Positions 55,194-64,000 of a stretch of 64,000 bases of DNA are shown here, piece after piece. A program made the translations under genes and the position numbers. Each line of letters starts with the position of its first letter. Position 1 is the first letter of the stretch. The stretch lies in contig NZ_CP020892.1 in the NCBI RefSeq assembly GCF_002163625.1, positions 2,666,001-2,730,000 of the forward strand, written 5' to 3'. Source of the stretch: Pseudomonas sp. M30-35 (GTDB taxonomy: Bacteria > Pseudomonadota > Gammaproteobacteria > Pseudomonadales > Pseudomonadaceae). The notes under the pieces were generated by a model. That model was not told where the DNA came from, did not search any database, and saw only the letters and a program-made list of their open reading frames with translations.

Positions 55194-55974
55194 CGGTCTG
55201 CCGGCTGATTGCCAACAATTCGCCCGAGCACGTCCACAGTGCAGCTGCTACGTGTCCATAGCCATCACGCGCGTATTCAATATGCGCCCGGTATAGATAC
55301 CAATCATTAGAACTCAGCTGCTTGAGCGGCTGCACAAACTCAATGGTCCAGGTCAACGTGCTGCCCGGCGCTGGCATTTTCAAATGTGGCAATACCGCCG
55401 GTGGCCAAGCATCTACCAACGCCAACAAATGCGCCTCGGTAATCGTTTGAGGTTGCTCCTCACCACGAAGCTGAACCCAGCCCCCCATTTGCCGCTCAGG
55501 TTTACCTGTAAAAGGCATGGCGCCAATAGCCCAACGCATGGCTAAAAACCGGGTGAACTCCGGCGTCACCTGGGGAATAAAAGGCAGCTCCTGGCAATCT
55601 TCAGCCGGTGTAACTTGCGGCGCTGGCTCGGCATCGACGCCAATCACTGAATCGCGCGATGCGCCAAAGCTACCCTGAATCAAGGTCACCACTTGGCCTT
55701 TCTGCACCGCACGACCGAGCACCTGGCTTACGGCCTTACCTTCGCGCAGCACTTCAGCTTCAAAACTAATCGGAACACCCGGCTCAGCAGGGCCAACGAA
55801 AGTCACAGCCAGTGAGCGCACTGGTCTCCCGGCGATAACTTGCGCTTTCATGGTCTCGTAGACTAACGCCGCAACCAAACCGCCAAAGCTTGCTCGGCCT
55901 TGCCCCCATACTTGCGGGATCACCACATTGGCAGGATTACTACGGACGGCTTGGAGCAATGAGGAGAAAGTCAT
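55177..55974 (-). CDS. Acyl-CoA thioesterase (hotdog fold, TesB-like)
   Basis: About 265 residues from ATG 55974 (an alternative is 55980). Double-hotdog features: WGQGRASFGGLVAALVYETM near the N-terminus, and in the second half PPAVLPHLKMPAPGSTLTWTIEFV. The family hydrolyses acyl-CoA. Its end overlaps the convergent diguanylate cyclase gene by 17 bp. The natural substrate is unknown. Confidence 0.88.
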   Translation of the reverse strand: MTFSSLLQAVRSNPANVVIPQVWGQGRASFGGLVAALVYETMKAQVIAGRPVRSLAVTFVGPAEPGVPISFEAEVLREGKAVSQVLGRAVQKGQVVTLIQGSFGASRDSVIGVDAEPAPQVTPAEDCQELPFIPQVTPEFTRFLAMRWAIGAMPFTGKPERQMGGWVQLRGEEQPQTITEAHLLALVDAWPPAVLPHLKMPAPGSTLTWTIEFVQPLKQLSSNDWYLYRAHIEYARDGYGHVAAALWTCSGELLAISRQTVTVFA

Positions 55975-56158
55975 AAGCATCTCGAGGATTCAGGACGAAG
56001 ATGATCTTAGGTGAAAATTACTTGCAGATGAAAGTAGCCACATCATCCGCTAACCCGGCTATTTTGCTCGGACACCACAGATTGCGCTGGATACAGCGGA
56101 CTACATGGTAAGCACCATGTCCAGATAAACCGCAAATTTGACTGCTTCGCCCTTTTCC

Positions 56159-56932
56159 CTAGATCTTTTTACTCAACTTTAGCCTTAAACCAGCGAGTGC
56201 CTCGGCAGCTTTCGCCTCAGCACGTTGCAAGCCGGCTTGCCAGATCGAGATGCAGACCACCAAGTCTGTTTCAGTTTCGCTAAGCATCAACCATTGCAAT
56301 AAATCATGCCAATTACCCAGCGCTGACTGGGCTTGTGCAAGAGCTTTCTGGCTGGCGGCATTGAGTGGTGCTACATCCGGGTAGGCCTGTGCGTTGTAGC
56401 GCACACGTTTGACCAACAGGCGCAGGTCGTGCCAGTCGTGTAACGGGTCGGCCAATGCATTGATCAGCCGTAGTTGGGCTTTTAGCAATCGGGGCTCAAG
56501 CTTGTGTTTCGTGGCCCGTAACGAGCCATCGCGCTCAGCGAGTCGCCATTGTCTGGGCCACTCATCAAGCGCGTGCAACAGCGCAGACAATTGATCGCTT
56601 TGCAGAATCTGTTGATAGCTTTGTAACACGCGTCGTTGACGCTGCAAGCTGAGTTCAGGGGCTTGTTTTTTAAGCTGTAACTCAGCCACCAACACTTCAA
56701 GGTCACGCACCGGCCCAGACAACCTGCCAAGCTCTGCGGCATGTGCCTGGAGTTGATCGCAGACTGGCAAACCCCGTAACGGTTTAAGCAGGCTACGCAT
56801 ACGACGCAAATTAATGCGCAAATCATGCAGTGCCTCAGCATCAGTTGGAGTTTGCATACGTGCTGTACAGGCAAACAAACTGATTTGAGTCTTCAGCACC
56901 AAGGCACTGATGCGATCAGCAAATGCGTGCAT
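56159..56932 (-). CDS. CHAD domain protein
   Basis: 257 residues from ATG 56932 (GAGGAA upstream). Conserved His/Arg helices appear in ALHDLRINLRRMRSLLKPLRG and DLRLLVKRVRYNAQAYPDV. CHAD domains bind polyphosphate and are helical. It lacks the CYTH phosphatase domain often fused to CHAD. It sits downstream of the tgpA gene on the same strand. Confidence 0.9.
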   Translation of the reverse strand: MHAFADRISALVLKTQISLFACTARMQTPTDAEALHDLRINLRRMRSLLKPLRGLPVCDQLQAHAAELGRLSGPVRDLEVLVAELQLKKQAPELSLQRQRRVLQSYQQILQSDQLSALLHALDEWPRQWRLAERDGSLRATKHKLEPRLLKAQLRLINALADPLHDWHDLRLLVKRVRYNAQAYPDVAPLNAASQKALAQAQSALGNWHDLLQWLMLSETETDLVVCISIWQAGLQRAEAKAAEALAGLRLKLSKKI

Positions 56933-57019
56933 TAGTATTTCCTCGACAAATACCCATAGCCTACCGGGGCCATGTTGCACCACAAGCAGCCAATAGTCAC
57001 AAAAGGTTTAGCCGCAACT

Positions 57020-57051
57020 GGCTATACGGCTATACGGCTATACGGCTATGG
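57020..57051. repeat. 8-bp tandem repeat across the tgpA stop
   Basis: GGCTATAC occurs three times perfectly in a row, then GGCTATGG. The last, degenerate unit contains the tgpA stop codon (57046-57048). Slippage would lie at or beyond the stop and so should not change the protein. Confidence 0.8.
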
Positions 57052-59034
57052 CCGAGTGAAACGCCAAGGTAACGCCTTACGCAAGACACGCAGGTGATAT
57101 CTAAGCGCTGACACGGACTGACGCTCACCAGCGTAACGCTGCGCTTCAAATGCGGCGGCGAACTGTTCAATTTGCGTTGTTTGCCCAGGCATTGCTTGCG
57201 CTGCTCGCTGGGCAAAGTCACGTGCCCCTTCTGCCGGGCGGCGAACGATCCCATGGCGCGTCAGCAAACGCTCAAACTGGCTGAATATTCGCTGCTGCTG
57301 ATCACGTTGATACTGCCACGGCTTGAATAAAAACAGAGCGAGCAAACCGAGCACTATTGCTCCTCCACCCACCAGACTCAACGCCAGCCAGCGACCGTCA
57401 ACTTTGCCAAACCAACGCTGAAACAGTTGCAATTGCTGTGCGCCCTGATAGCCAAGGACCCAGCGCTGCCAGTCGTAATTGAGTTGATCCCAGCCTAATC
57501 TGAGTTGATTAAGCCATGCCAGTTGACGATAACGAAGCGGCGAGAAAGGAGACTTTTCGAGGAAGCTGTCTTCACCCGCTACGGCCTCCTCCAAACCCAG
57601 TTCAATGCGCTCAGGTGCGACTTCAAAAGTTGGATCGGCTCGGGTCCAGCCCTTGCCCGCTTGCCAATACTCAACCCAGGCATGCGCATCAAACTGACGG
57701 ACCTGCACATAATTACCAGAGGGATTGAATTCGCCGCCTTGGTAGCCCGCAACTACCCGCGCAGGTATCCCCGCAGCGCGCAGCACAAAGGTCATTGCGC
57801 CCGCGTAGTGAGCGCAAAAACCGCTACGGGTTTCAAACAGAAAGTCATCAATACTATCAACCCCAACTGCTTTCGGACGCAGCGTGTAGTGATAGGGTTG
57901 GCGATTGAAATTGCGCAAGACCGCCTGCACCAGTTGCTCGGTCTGAGGGTATTCGCGCTTGAGTTGCTGCGCCCACTCCCGACTGCGCGGATCACCACTA
58001 TCCGGCAACTGCAGTAACCGCTGTAACGCTCTTGCCGGGCTCGTGGATTCACGCAACGCTTGTGGCCAAGAGGTAACGTCATACAGCAAGGATCGGTCGA
58101 CAGGCCTTTTCCGCTGCAAGCGAAAATCACTCATCATGTGGGTGTCTTCGAGCGTGGTCTGGGCAACATCCAACGCAAATAACCACTGCCTCGAACTGGG
58201 TTGCATCACGATGCTGTAACTAATTGGCTCGCCCTGCTTTTGCCATGACGGTTGCAGTGGCAACTGGGCAAAATTCGACTGTGACCAACGCCGACCGTCA
58301 AAACGATCAAGCGTCAGGGCGCGCCAGTACAATTGATTTCGCGATGGCGCCTGTCCCTCAAAGCTGGCTCGGAAGGCCAGTTCGCTGGACTGGCTCAATT
58401 CGGCAATATCAGCCGGCGCCATGTTGTCCGACAGCCCGGTTACACCTTTGGAGTTTGCTCCCGGCAGCGACCATAACGGTCCCATACGCGGGAAGAATAT
58501 GAACAACAACAGCATCAATGGCAGCGCCTGCAGCAGCAAAGTCCCGGCCAGCTTTGCTGTTGACCAAGGGCGTGTCGCCAGCGCACTTTGCTGCAGGCCA
58601 ATCATCGCTGCCAGCAAAGCAGCCACTGGCAGCAAGCTAAAAGCTGCGGTGAGCATGCTGTCATCAAACAAATAGCTTGTGACAACGGTGAAGAAGCCAA
58701 GAAAGATAAGAACCAAGGCATCACGGCGCGTACGCACTTCAACCAGCTTCAACACAAAAGCCGCGATCAACAGCACCACACCGGCATCTAATCCAACCAC
58801 ACTGCCGCGCGACAAAAACACACCGACGCCAGCGCCAAGCATCAACATGGCTTTGAGCCAGGCCTTGGGAAACCGCGCACGCATGCGGTATATCTGCACC
58901 CGCCATACTGCACAGCCAAGCCACAAACCCACCACCCACAAGGGCAAGTGAGTGAGGTGCGGGATGATCACCAGCACTTGTGCAATCAGCAGCCATGTCA
59001 GGCTGACGCGCGGAATACTCTGCTGGCTACTCAT
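57046..59034 (-). CDS. tgpA: Membrane transglutaminase-like protein TgpA
   Basis: 662 residues. About six N-terminal membrane helices (residues 10-200), a periplasmic transglutaminase domain with GFCAHYAGAMTF (catalytic C407), DAHAW and ADPTFE, and a further C-terminal membrane helix. TgpA of Pseudomonas is essential for growth in P. aeruginosa and contains DUF3488, a transglutaminase core and DUF4129. It overlaps the DUF58 gene by 8 bp. Confidence 0.95.
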   Translation of the reverse strand: MSSQQSIPRVSLTWLLIAQVLVIIPHLTHLPLWVVGLWLGCAVWRVQIYRMRARFPKAWLKAMLMLGAGVGVFLSRGSVVGLDAGVVLLIAAFVLKLVEVRTRRDALVLIFLGFFTVVTSYLFDDSMLTAAFSLLPVAALLAAMIGLQQSALATRPWSTAKLAGTLLLQALPLMLLLFIFFPRMGPLWSLPGANSKGVTGLSDNMAPADIAELSQSSELAFRASFEGQAPSRNQLYWRALTLDRFDGRRWSQSNFAQLPLQPSWQKQGEPISYSIVMQPSSRQWLFALDVAQTTLEDTHMMSDFRLQRKRPVDRSLLYDVTSWPQALRESTSPARALQRLLQLPDSGDPRSREWAQQLKREYPQTEQLVQAVLRNFNRQPYHYTLRPKAVGVDSIDDFLFETRSGFCAHYAGAMTFVLRAAGIPARVVAGYQGGEFNPSGNYVQVRQFDAHAWVEYWQAGKGWTRADPTFEVAPERIELGLEEAVAGEDSFLEKSPFSPLRYRQLAWLNQLRLGWDQLNYDWQRWVLGYQGAQQLQLFQRWFGKVDGRWLALSLVGGGAIVLGLLALFLFKPWQYQRDQQQRIFSQFERLLTRHGIVRRPAEGARDFAQRAAQAMPGQTTQIEQFAAAFEAQRYAGERQSVSALRYHLRVLRKALPWRFTRP

Positions 59035-60034
59035 TCATCGCACTCGGCGCTTCGGCGGGTAAGCCGTATAAAGCAAGTGCACGCAAGCATTGCTGGCAAT
59101 GCTGCTCGCCACTGCTGGCGGCGATATGGGTGCCAGGTAAATCCAATGAAAACAGCTGCTGACGCTCTGTCAGTTGTAAAACCCAAAAGCACAGCAGTGA
59201 CAGGCGAGCCTCGGTATCGCCTGTCAGTGCATTAAAATCCAGACAGGCATCACGGCCACTCAATGTCGCGAAGTCTTTGACCAATAAACCAAGGCCTCGC
59301 GAATATGCCTTCCAGTGCAGGCGGCGTTTCGAGTCTCCGGGCTGATAAGCTTTAAGCCCTTGAAAATCATCAGCGCCACTGCCCTGAGCCCGCACACCTT
59401 GGTCTTCTGGATCATCACTGCTTCCAGAGCTGAGCGGTAAGTCACCTTCAATCGGGCGCGGATAAACCAGCACCTGCAAATCCAGGTCAACCCAGCTCCA
59501 CGCCAGCAAAATACCCAGCGGGAAATGGCTCTCAACCCGCATTCGGCCTGGTCGCAACCAGCCACGAGCGTTGGCCGGTAATGCAAGTTCAGCATCGCTC
59601 CCGGACAATGCTGCGACGTCAAACTGTAGTAAGTCATTTGCCTGCCAGCCCAACGCAATCGCCTCATGCGCTCGCTTGTCACTCTCAAGCCTCACTCTAA
59701 AACGCGCATGCTCACCGACAAACACCGGCTCGGCAGAACCCGACTTAAGCGTTAAGCCGCTGAGATTGAGATAAGTATGCAAGATGGCGACGATAAACAC
59801 TGAGCCAAGCAAAAAGGTCAGCCCGTAAGCCAAGCTGTTTTGATAATTGATCGCGGCCAGCAACATCAGCATCAACGCCAAAACGAACATCACCCCAACC
59901 TTAGAAGGGATGATAAATATTTGCCGCTGGGTCAACCGTAGACATTTCGCAGGCGGGATGCGCCGCGACAGCCAACGGTCCCACCGTGGTTTAAGGCGCC
60001 GAATCAAATCGCTGAGATCTCGCGTAACAACCAC
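59027..60034 (-). CDS. DUF58 protein of the moxR-tgpA operon
   Basis: 335 residues with two membrane helices near 45-95 and a cytosolic DUF58 (vWA-like) region including VRAQGSGADDFQGLKAYQPGDSKRRLHWKA. The frame begins with GTG 60034, overlapping moxR by 31 bp; a later start is possible. Found between a MoxR ATPase and TgpA, it likely binds metal or client protein as an adaptor. Confidence 0.9.
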   Translation of the reverse strand: MVVTRDLSDLIRRLKPRWDRWLSRRIPPAKCLRLTQRQIFIIPSKVGVMFVLALMLMLLAAINYQNSLAYGLTFLLGSVFIVAILHTYLNLSGLTLKSGSAEPVFVGEHARFRVRLESDKRAHEAIALGWQANDLLQFDVAALSGSDAELALPANARGWLRPGRMRVESHFPLGILLAWSWVDLDLQVLVYPRPIEGDLPLSSGSSDDPEDQGVRAQGSGADDFQGLKAYQPGDSKRRLHWKAYSRGLGLLVKDFATLSGRDACLDFNALTGDTEARLSLLCFWVLQLTERQQLFSLDLPGTHIAASSGEQHCQQCLRALALYGLPAEAPSAMNE

Positions 60035-60924
60035 TGCACCAAAGTGCCGCCGCTGTGGCCGGTAGGATCTGCACGCTCACGTAAACGGTGACCGACGACG
60101 GAAGGCAATACCGCTTGCACATCTTCCGGGATCACATATTCGCGCCCCTCAAGCAGCGCCCACGCCCGAGATGCGGCCAAGAGTGCTAGGCTTGCTCGCG
60201 GTGAAAGCCCCCAAGCAAACTGCGGCTGGGTACGCGTTGCCTCTACCAGCCGCAAAACATAGTCAACCAACGCATCGCTGACCCGAACTTTGGGCACTTC
60301 ACTCTGTAATAAAGCCAATTGTGCGTGGTCCAGTATTGGCGCCAACTTAGGCAACATCGTGCGCCGTGCATCCCCCATCAACAGCGCTTTTTCTGCAGCT
60401 TTTGCCGGATAGCCCAAAGACAAACGCATCAAGAACCGGTCGAGTTGTGATTCCGGCAAGGCAAAGGTACCGCCTTGGCTAACCGGGTTTTGTGTTGCAA
60501 TCACAAAAAATGGATCAGGCAGCGCACGGGTTGCGCCTTCAATGGTGACTTGGCCTTCTTCCATTGCCTCAAGCAGCGCACTCTGGCTCTTGGGGGTGGC
60601 CCGGTTGATTTCATCAGCCAGAACCAATTCGGCAAATATTGGCCCTTGGTGAAAGACAAATTGCCCGGTGTCTTTATCAAATACAGAGGTTCCGAGAATA
60701 TCGCCCGGCAGTAAATCAGAGGTGAACTGAATCCGCTGGAAGCTTAACCCCAGCACTTTTGCCAACGCCTGACTCAGCGTGGTTTTACCCATGCCGGGTA
60801 AATCTTCAATCAACAAGTGACCACGCGCCAACAAGCACGCCATTGCGAGTCTGACCTGCTGTTCTTTACCCAGCAGTATTTCATTGACCGCACTTAGGCA
60901 TGCGTCTAGTTGGGTGCGCATCAT
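60004..60924 (-). CDS. MoxR family AAA+ ATPase
   Basis: 306 residues. Walker A DLPGMGKTTLSQ, Walker B VLADEINR, sensor QNPVSQGGTFALPE and arginine-finger LDRFLMR are visible. MoxR proteins act with vWA partners as chaperones for assembly of metal or protein complexes; here with the DUF58 protein. First gene of the moxR-DUF58-tgpA operon. Two adjacent ATGs are possible starts. Confidence 0.95.
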   Translation of the reverse strand: MMRTQLDACLSAVNEILLGKEQQVRLAMACLLARGHLLIEDLPGMGKTTLSQALAKVLGLSFQRIQFTSDLLPGDILGTSVFDKDTGQFVFHQGPIFAELVLADEINRATPKSQSALLEAMEEGQVTIEGATRALPDPFFVIATQNPVSQGGTFALPESQLDRFLMRLSLGYPAKAAEKALLMGDARRTMLPKLAPILDHAQLALLQSEVPKVRVSDALVDYVLRLVEATRTQPQFAWGLSPRASLALLAASRAWALLEGREYVIPEDVQAVLPSVVGHRLRERADPTGHSGGTLVQWLLREISAI

Positions 60925-61095
60925 AAACTCCTACGACAAGTTAACCTGATGCTACTGGCTGTCACAGCTTCGGCAAAGGGCCATGTAATCTTTACTCACG
61001 AAACTGTGAGCAGCGCCCTCAATTAACCAAACTGCGTTACACGTGATGAACGCTTACTTGAGTACAACAGTGTGCGAGAAAAAAGAATTGAGCGG

Positions 61096-61704
61096 TCAGC
61101 TCGGCCGTGTCATATCAAATGTCTCACGTGTGCGGGTATACGACATGCCGCCCAAACGCCCGACAACATCCAGTTTGTGCGGGTCAACCCGGCCTTTTTC
61201 ACTGAGCACAGCATCATCGATGTGTGCCAGCAAAACCTCGGCAAAAATCAGATTACAGTTGGGATTATTCTGCGGGAAAGGCTGAATCTGCGAGACTTTG
61301 CATTCAAAGGTGACCGCAGCACCCGCGACTCGCGGCACCGCAACCCGCTCACTGGCGAGGCTCGCAATGCCACATCGCTCAAACTCACTGACGCCATGCT
61401 CCAGGATCGCTGAGCTGGCGTTCATCGCTTCTGCGTGCTTAAACGAGACAAGCTGAATGACCAGCTCGCCGGTCTCTTCGGCATTACGCAACGTATCTTT
61501 GAGGCTGCCGTCAGAATGATGATTAACATTGACCATCAAGGTCGGCGGCTCATCGCTAATCACCTGAAAAAAACTGAACGGCGCGAGATTGCTCACCCCG
61601 CTAGCAGAACGACTTGATACCCATGCAATGGGCCGAGGTGTGACAGTCGAGGCCAACCAACGGTAGGCATCAAGCGCTGCTAACTGACTAAAATCGATGA
61701 GCAT
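61096..61704 (-). CDS. Flavin reductase family protein
   Basis: 202 residues from ATG 61704 (AGGAAG upstream; the frame also allows a TTG at 61710). FMN-binding fold: RPIAWVSSRSASGVSNLAPFSFFQVISDEPPTLMVNV and ELVIQLVSFKHAEAMNASS. Enzymes of this family reduce FMN with NAD(P)H or bind it as flavoreductase partners of monooxygenases. A candidate partner is not adjacent. Confidence 0.92.
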   Translation of the reverse strand: MLIDFSQLAALDAYRWLASTVTPRPIAWVSSRSASGVSNLAPFSFFQVISDEPPTLMVNVNHHSDGSLKDTLRNAEETGELVIQLVSFKHAEAMNASSAILEHGVSEFERCGIASLASERVAVPRVAGAAVTFECKVSQIQPFPQNNPNCNLIFAEVLLAHIDDAVLSEKGRVDPHKLDVVGRLGGMSYTRTRETFDMTRPS

Positions 61705-61739
61705 CTGCAACTTCCTGAGCGGTTTTTTTTTCGCGTATT

Positions 61740-62018
61740 TTAACGGCCAGCGCGGGACTCACCGATGTAAAAGCGAGCTTTTTGAGCTTTGCTGGTGCAA
61801 CCTTCATAGGCTTCAAACTGCTGCTGAGTTTTAGCCGCCGTCAGCAGTGACAACGCCTTGGAATAGCTAACGGTGCCCGTAAAACCTTCAGCCTTAGCCA
61901 GATCAAGCTCTTTCCACGCGGCATCCAACTGGTTGGCGCAGCTATCACGATTAACCGTTTTGCCTGAGCAACCGGCAAGCAACAGAACAACTAAGGGTAA
62001 GCAGATCAAAGCTTTCAT
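61740..62018 (-). CDS. Small outer-membrane lipoprotein
   Basis: 92 residues from ATG 62018. The signal peptide ends in the lipobox LLAGC. The mature part carries C-x(n)-C pairs (DSCANQL and EGCTSK), probably disulfide-linked, in a helical domain containing ALSLLTAAKTQQQFEAYEGC. Conserved in pseudomonads to my knowledge; function unknown. Confidence 0.85.
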   Translation of the reverse strand: MKALICLPLVVLLLAGCSGKTVNRDSCANQLDAAWKELDLAKAEGFTGTVSYSKALSLLTAAKTQQQFEAYEGCTSKAQKARFYIGESRAGR

Positions 62019-62116
62019 AGTGCCTCTCAAATTTCAGGTTAGTCCGGTGACCAGCAGTATTTGCAGCCAGCCGAAGTGTGCAACTGTTAGCTATGACAAC
62101 ATTAAATCGAATTGGA

Positions 62117-63217
62117 TCAACGCGTTGCACGCTCTCGTAGATACTCAACAACAGCAGTTTGCTCACCAGTGAACTCAATACGTCCTACTTTGTGCTCGTG
62201 CTGAAATACATACATCGGATCGTAATACTCAACCAATAGCGTTTCGATCCAACCACGGTGAAGGCTGACATCGTTGTTGGCCTGTTGCTCGATCAAGGCT
62301 TGATCCATGATCGCGGCTAGCCGTTGGTATCGCTCGCCGCCCAAGCGCTTGAGAATATTAGCCAAGCTTTGTTGCAAGCGCTCAGCGAAAGCTACAAAGC
62401 CCGCTTCTTCGCCTAACAATTCGACAAACTCAGCGCGCAGGTCAATCACGTAGTCTTTTAGAATTCGCTCAACACGCCCTTCTACACTGTCTTCAAGCCA
62501 GACCAGCGGAAAACTTTGCATAGCGTCATACAGTGGCAAAGGCAGCGAACAACGGCCGATGATTCGGCCCTCGTCTTCAAGCACGAATTGATTGATATCG
62601 CGCTCACGTTTTTTCAGGATGTCGATGGCCAAGGCATTTTCAAAATCAATCTGCATCGGCTGGCCGGTCGCGCGCTTACCAAAGCTCGAACCCCGGTGGT
62701 TGGCATGCCCTTCAAGGTCCAAGCTATTGGCCAATTGTGCAACCACTTCGGTTTTACCCGTGCCGGTCATACCGCCAACGAGAATAAACTGGCTTTGTTG
62801 TATGGCTTGCTCTGTGGTTTCAATCAAAAAACCGCGCATGGCTTTATAACCGCCCACTACACGCGGATAGGCAATGCCTAGCTCGGACTTCATCCATTGC
62901 TGCACGAGTTGCGAACGCAGGCCACCACGAAAGCAATATAAATATCCCTCTGGGTTGGCCTTGGCAAAAGCCGCCCATGCCGCCAAACGATCGGCCTTGA
63001 TCTGGCCATTAACCAGTTGATGGCCCAGTTCAATAGCCGCTTGCTGGCCGTGCTGCTTGTAACAGGTACCTACCTTTTGCCGCTCGATGTCATCCATCAG
63101 CGGTAAGTTAACGGCACCGGGAAATGCTCCCTTGTTGAACTCAATCGGGGCACGAGCATCCATCAGCGCGGTATCTTGCAAGAATATCTGGCGGTAGTCA
63201 TTGGTGTCGTCACGCAT
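62117..63217 (-). CDS. selU: tRNA 2-selenouridine synthase
   Basis: 366 residues (also called mnmH or ybbB). An N-terminal rhodanese domain with the active-site loop [12 protein letters not shown] (C95) is followed by a P-loop ATPase-like domain with [11 protein letters not shown] near 148-158. It replaces sulfur by selenium at U34 of tRNAs for Lys, Glu and Gln, using selenophosphate from SelD. Its ATG overlaps the selD stop (TAATG). Confidence 0.96.
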   Translation of the reverse strand: MRDDTNDYRQIFLQDTALMDARAPIEFNKGAFPGAVNLPLMDDIERQKVGTCYKQHGQQAAIELGHQLVNGQIKADRLAAWAAFAKANPEGYLYCFRGGLRSQLVQQWMKSELGIAYPRVVGGYKAMRGFLIETTEQAIQQSQFILVGGMTGTGKTEVVAQLANSLDLEGHANHRGSSFGKRATGQPMQIDFENALAIDILKKRERDINQFVLEDEGRIIGRCSLPLPLYDAMQSFPLVWLEDSVEGRVERILKDYVIDLRAEFVELLGEEAGFVAFAERLQQSLANILKRLGGERYQRLAAIMDQALIEQQANNDVSLHRGWIETLLVEYYDPMYVFQHEHKVGRIEFTGEQTAVVEYLRERATR

Positions 63218-64000
63218 TACACCACCTCAACCGCATAGCTCTGTCGCTCAAACATAGCGCCAATCGACTCAAGACTCAGGCCGCACTCACTGGCGACTTG
63301 CAGAAACTCGGCCTCACCTTCAGGGGTTACAGCAACCAGCAAGCCACCACTGGTTTGCGGGTCGCACAGGAGTAATTTGCACAGTTGCGGCAATGGCGCA
63401 ATCTTGTCGCCATAGCTATCAAAGTTGCGCAGCGTTCCACCCGGAGTACAGCCCTGCTCCAGATAATATTCAACACTCGGTAGACGCGGCACATTGGCAA
63501 ACTCAATGCGTGCAGTCAGACCGCTGCCATCCGCCATTTCGACCAAGTGCCCCAGCAGGCCGAAACCGGTGACGTCGGTCATTGCCATGACACCCGCCAA
63601 CTTGGCAAAACGACTGCCCGGCTTGTTTAGGGTGCACATCAAGTCACGCGCCAGGCCGATGTCTTCATCGCGCAATTTGGCTTTCTTTTCGGCGGTGGTA
63701 AGAATACCGATGCCCAGCGGTTTGGTCAGATACAGCTTGCAGCCGGCGGTGGCAGTGTCATTGCGCTTCATGTGGCGCTTTTCAACCAAACCGGTAACGG
63801 CCAGGCCAAAGATAGGCTCCGGCGCGTCAATCGAGTGACCGCCAGCCAAGGCAATACCTGCCTCGTCGCAGATAGAGCGGCCACCGCGAATCACTTCACG
63901 CGCGACTTCAGGCGCCAGCACATTGACCGGCCAGCCTAGAATCGCAATGGCCATCAGCGGGTCGCCCCCCATTGCATAGATATCGCTGATTGCGTTTGTG
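63217..64000 (-). CDS. selD: Selenide, water dikinase, 5' end outside window
   Basis: The frame is open through base 64000 and reads [24 protein letters not shown] at the edge, the conserved region after the N-terminal Cys/Sec active site, which is not included. Further motifs are [19 protein letters not shown] and [12 protein letters not shown]. The enzyme makes selenophosphate from selenide and ATP. Missing N-terminal residues number about 80 by family comparison. It forms an operon with selU; no selA/selB is visible here. Confidence 0.96.
   Translation of the reverse strand, partial: TNAISDIYAMGGDPLMAIAILGWPVNVLAPEVAREVIRGGRSICDEAGIALAGGHSIDAPEPIFGLAVTGLVEKRHMKRNDTATAGCKLYLTKPLGIGILTTAEKKAKLRDEDIGLARDLMCTLNKPGSRFAKLAGVMAMTDVTGFGLLGHLVEMADGSGLTARIEFANVPRLPSVEYYLEQGCTPGGTLRNFDSYGDKIAPLPQLCKLLLCDPQTSGGLLVAVTPEGEAEFLQVASECGLSLESIGAMFERQSYAVEVV

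Noticed and set aside
57505..58017. 170-codon + strand frame opposite tgpA
   Set aside because: Antisense shadow of the transglutaminase domain; no ribosome binding site or motif.

Overview
The window looks like an ordinary chromosomal stretch of a Pseudomonas species (Gammaproteobacteria) with moderate GC content. Four things point there: the cco-ccoGHIS-hemN-anr-apt block, the OprI lipoprotein (N-terminus [20 protein letters not shown]), the tesA/ybbA/ybbP block, and the tgpA-DUF58-moxR operon. From memory, these blocks correspond to P. aeruginosa neighbourhoods around PA1537-PA1557, PA2813-PA2821, PA2853-PA2858, PA2865-PA2883 and the selD/selU locus. This window would therefore be a rearranged mosaic of those segments. 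The species cannot be fixed from the sequence alone.

Layout. 1-1122: the end of a membrane protein gene and a convergent alpha/beta hydrolase. 1615-13806: a low-oxygen respiration block. It holds cbb3 oxidase (ccoNOQP), its maturation genes (ccoG, ccoH/fixH, ccoI, ccoS, and a TauE/SafE-type membrane protein), anaerobic haem synthesis (hemN, with an ANR-box promoter), the oxygen-sensing regulator anr, and apt. 13934-17735: a monooxygenase relic beside an intact SDR, small redox proteins, a cupredoxin with a Met/Cys/His-rich secreted partner, and a glutathione transferase. 17813-21465: an aminotransferase divergent from a MarR regulator, then a LysE exporter and a BenE transporter. 21505-27996: an MltF-type transglycosylase, an SDR, an NADP-dependent oxidoreductase, an ABC-2 exporter pair and a transglutaminase-like protein. 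28173-33429: FadE, a tandemly duplicated tRNA-Glu/tRNA-Gly array, a hypothetical membrane protein and another glutathione transferase. 33463-42469: GNAT, a large envelope protein, a GntP permease, OprI, an L,D-transpeptidase, TesA and the YbbA/YbbP ABC system.

42470-49560 is the accessory part. A cobalamin-riboswitch-like remnant and greB (TTG start) precede a compact locus. That locus has a class I glutamine amidotransferase-like hydrolase, an M20 deacylase, a LysR regulator and a complete SsuABC/TauABC-type importer. An eroded stretch with no confident gene follows. I read the locus as an uncharacterised import-and-hydrolysis pathway for an amide or N-acyl compound, and it is the best candidate for new biology here. 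After it come DoxX, a second MltF-type protein, TatD, a periplasmic SUOX-fold-like protein paired with a diguanylate cyclase, a thioesterase, a CHAD protein, the moxR-DUF58-tgpA operon, a flavin reductase, a small lipoprotein, and selU-selD running off the right edge.

The left block is tied together by regulation. anr encodes the FNR-type sensor. hemN has a well-placed ANR box with a matching -10. A perfect ANR palindrome lies about 560 bp upstream of ccoN, inside the start of the hydrolase gene. No insertion sequence, prophage, CRISPR array or replication origin was seen.
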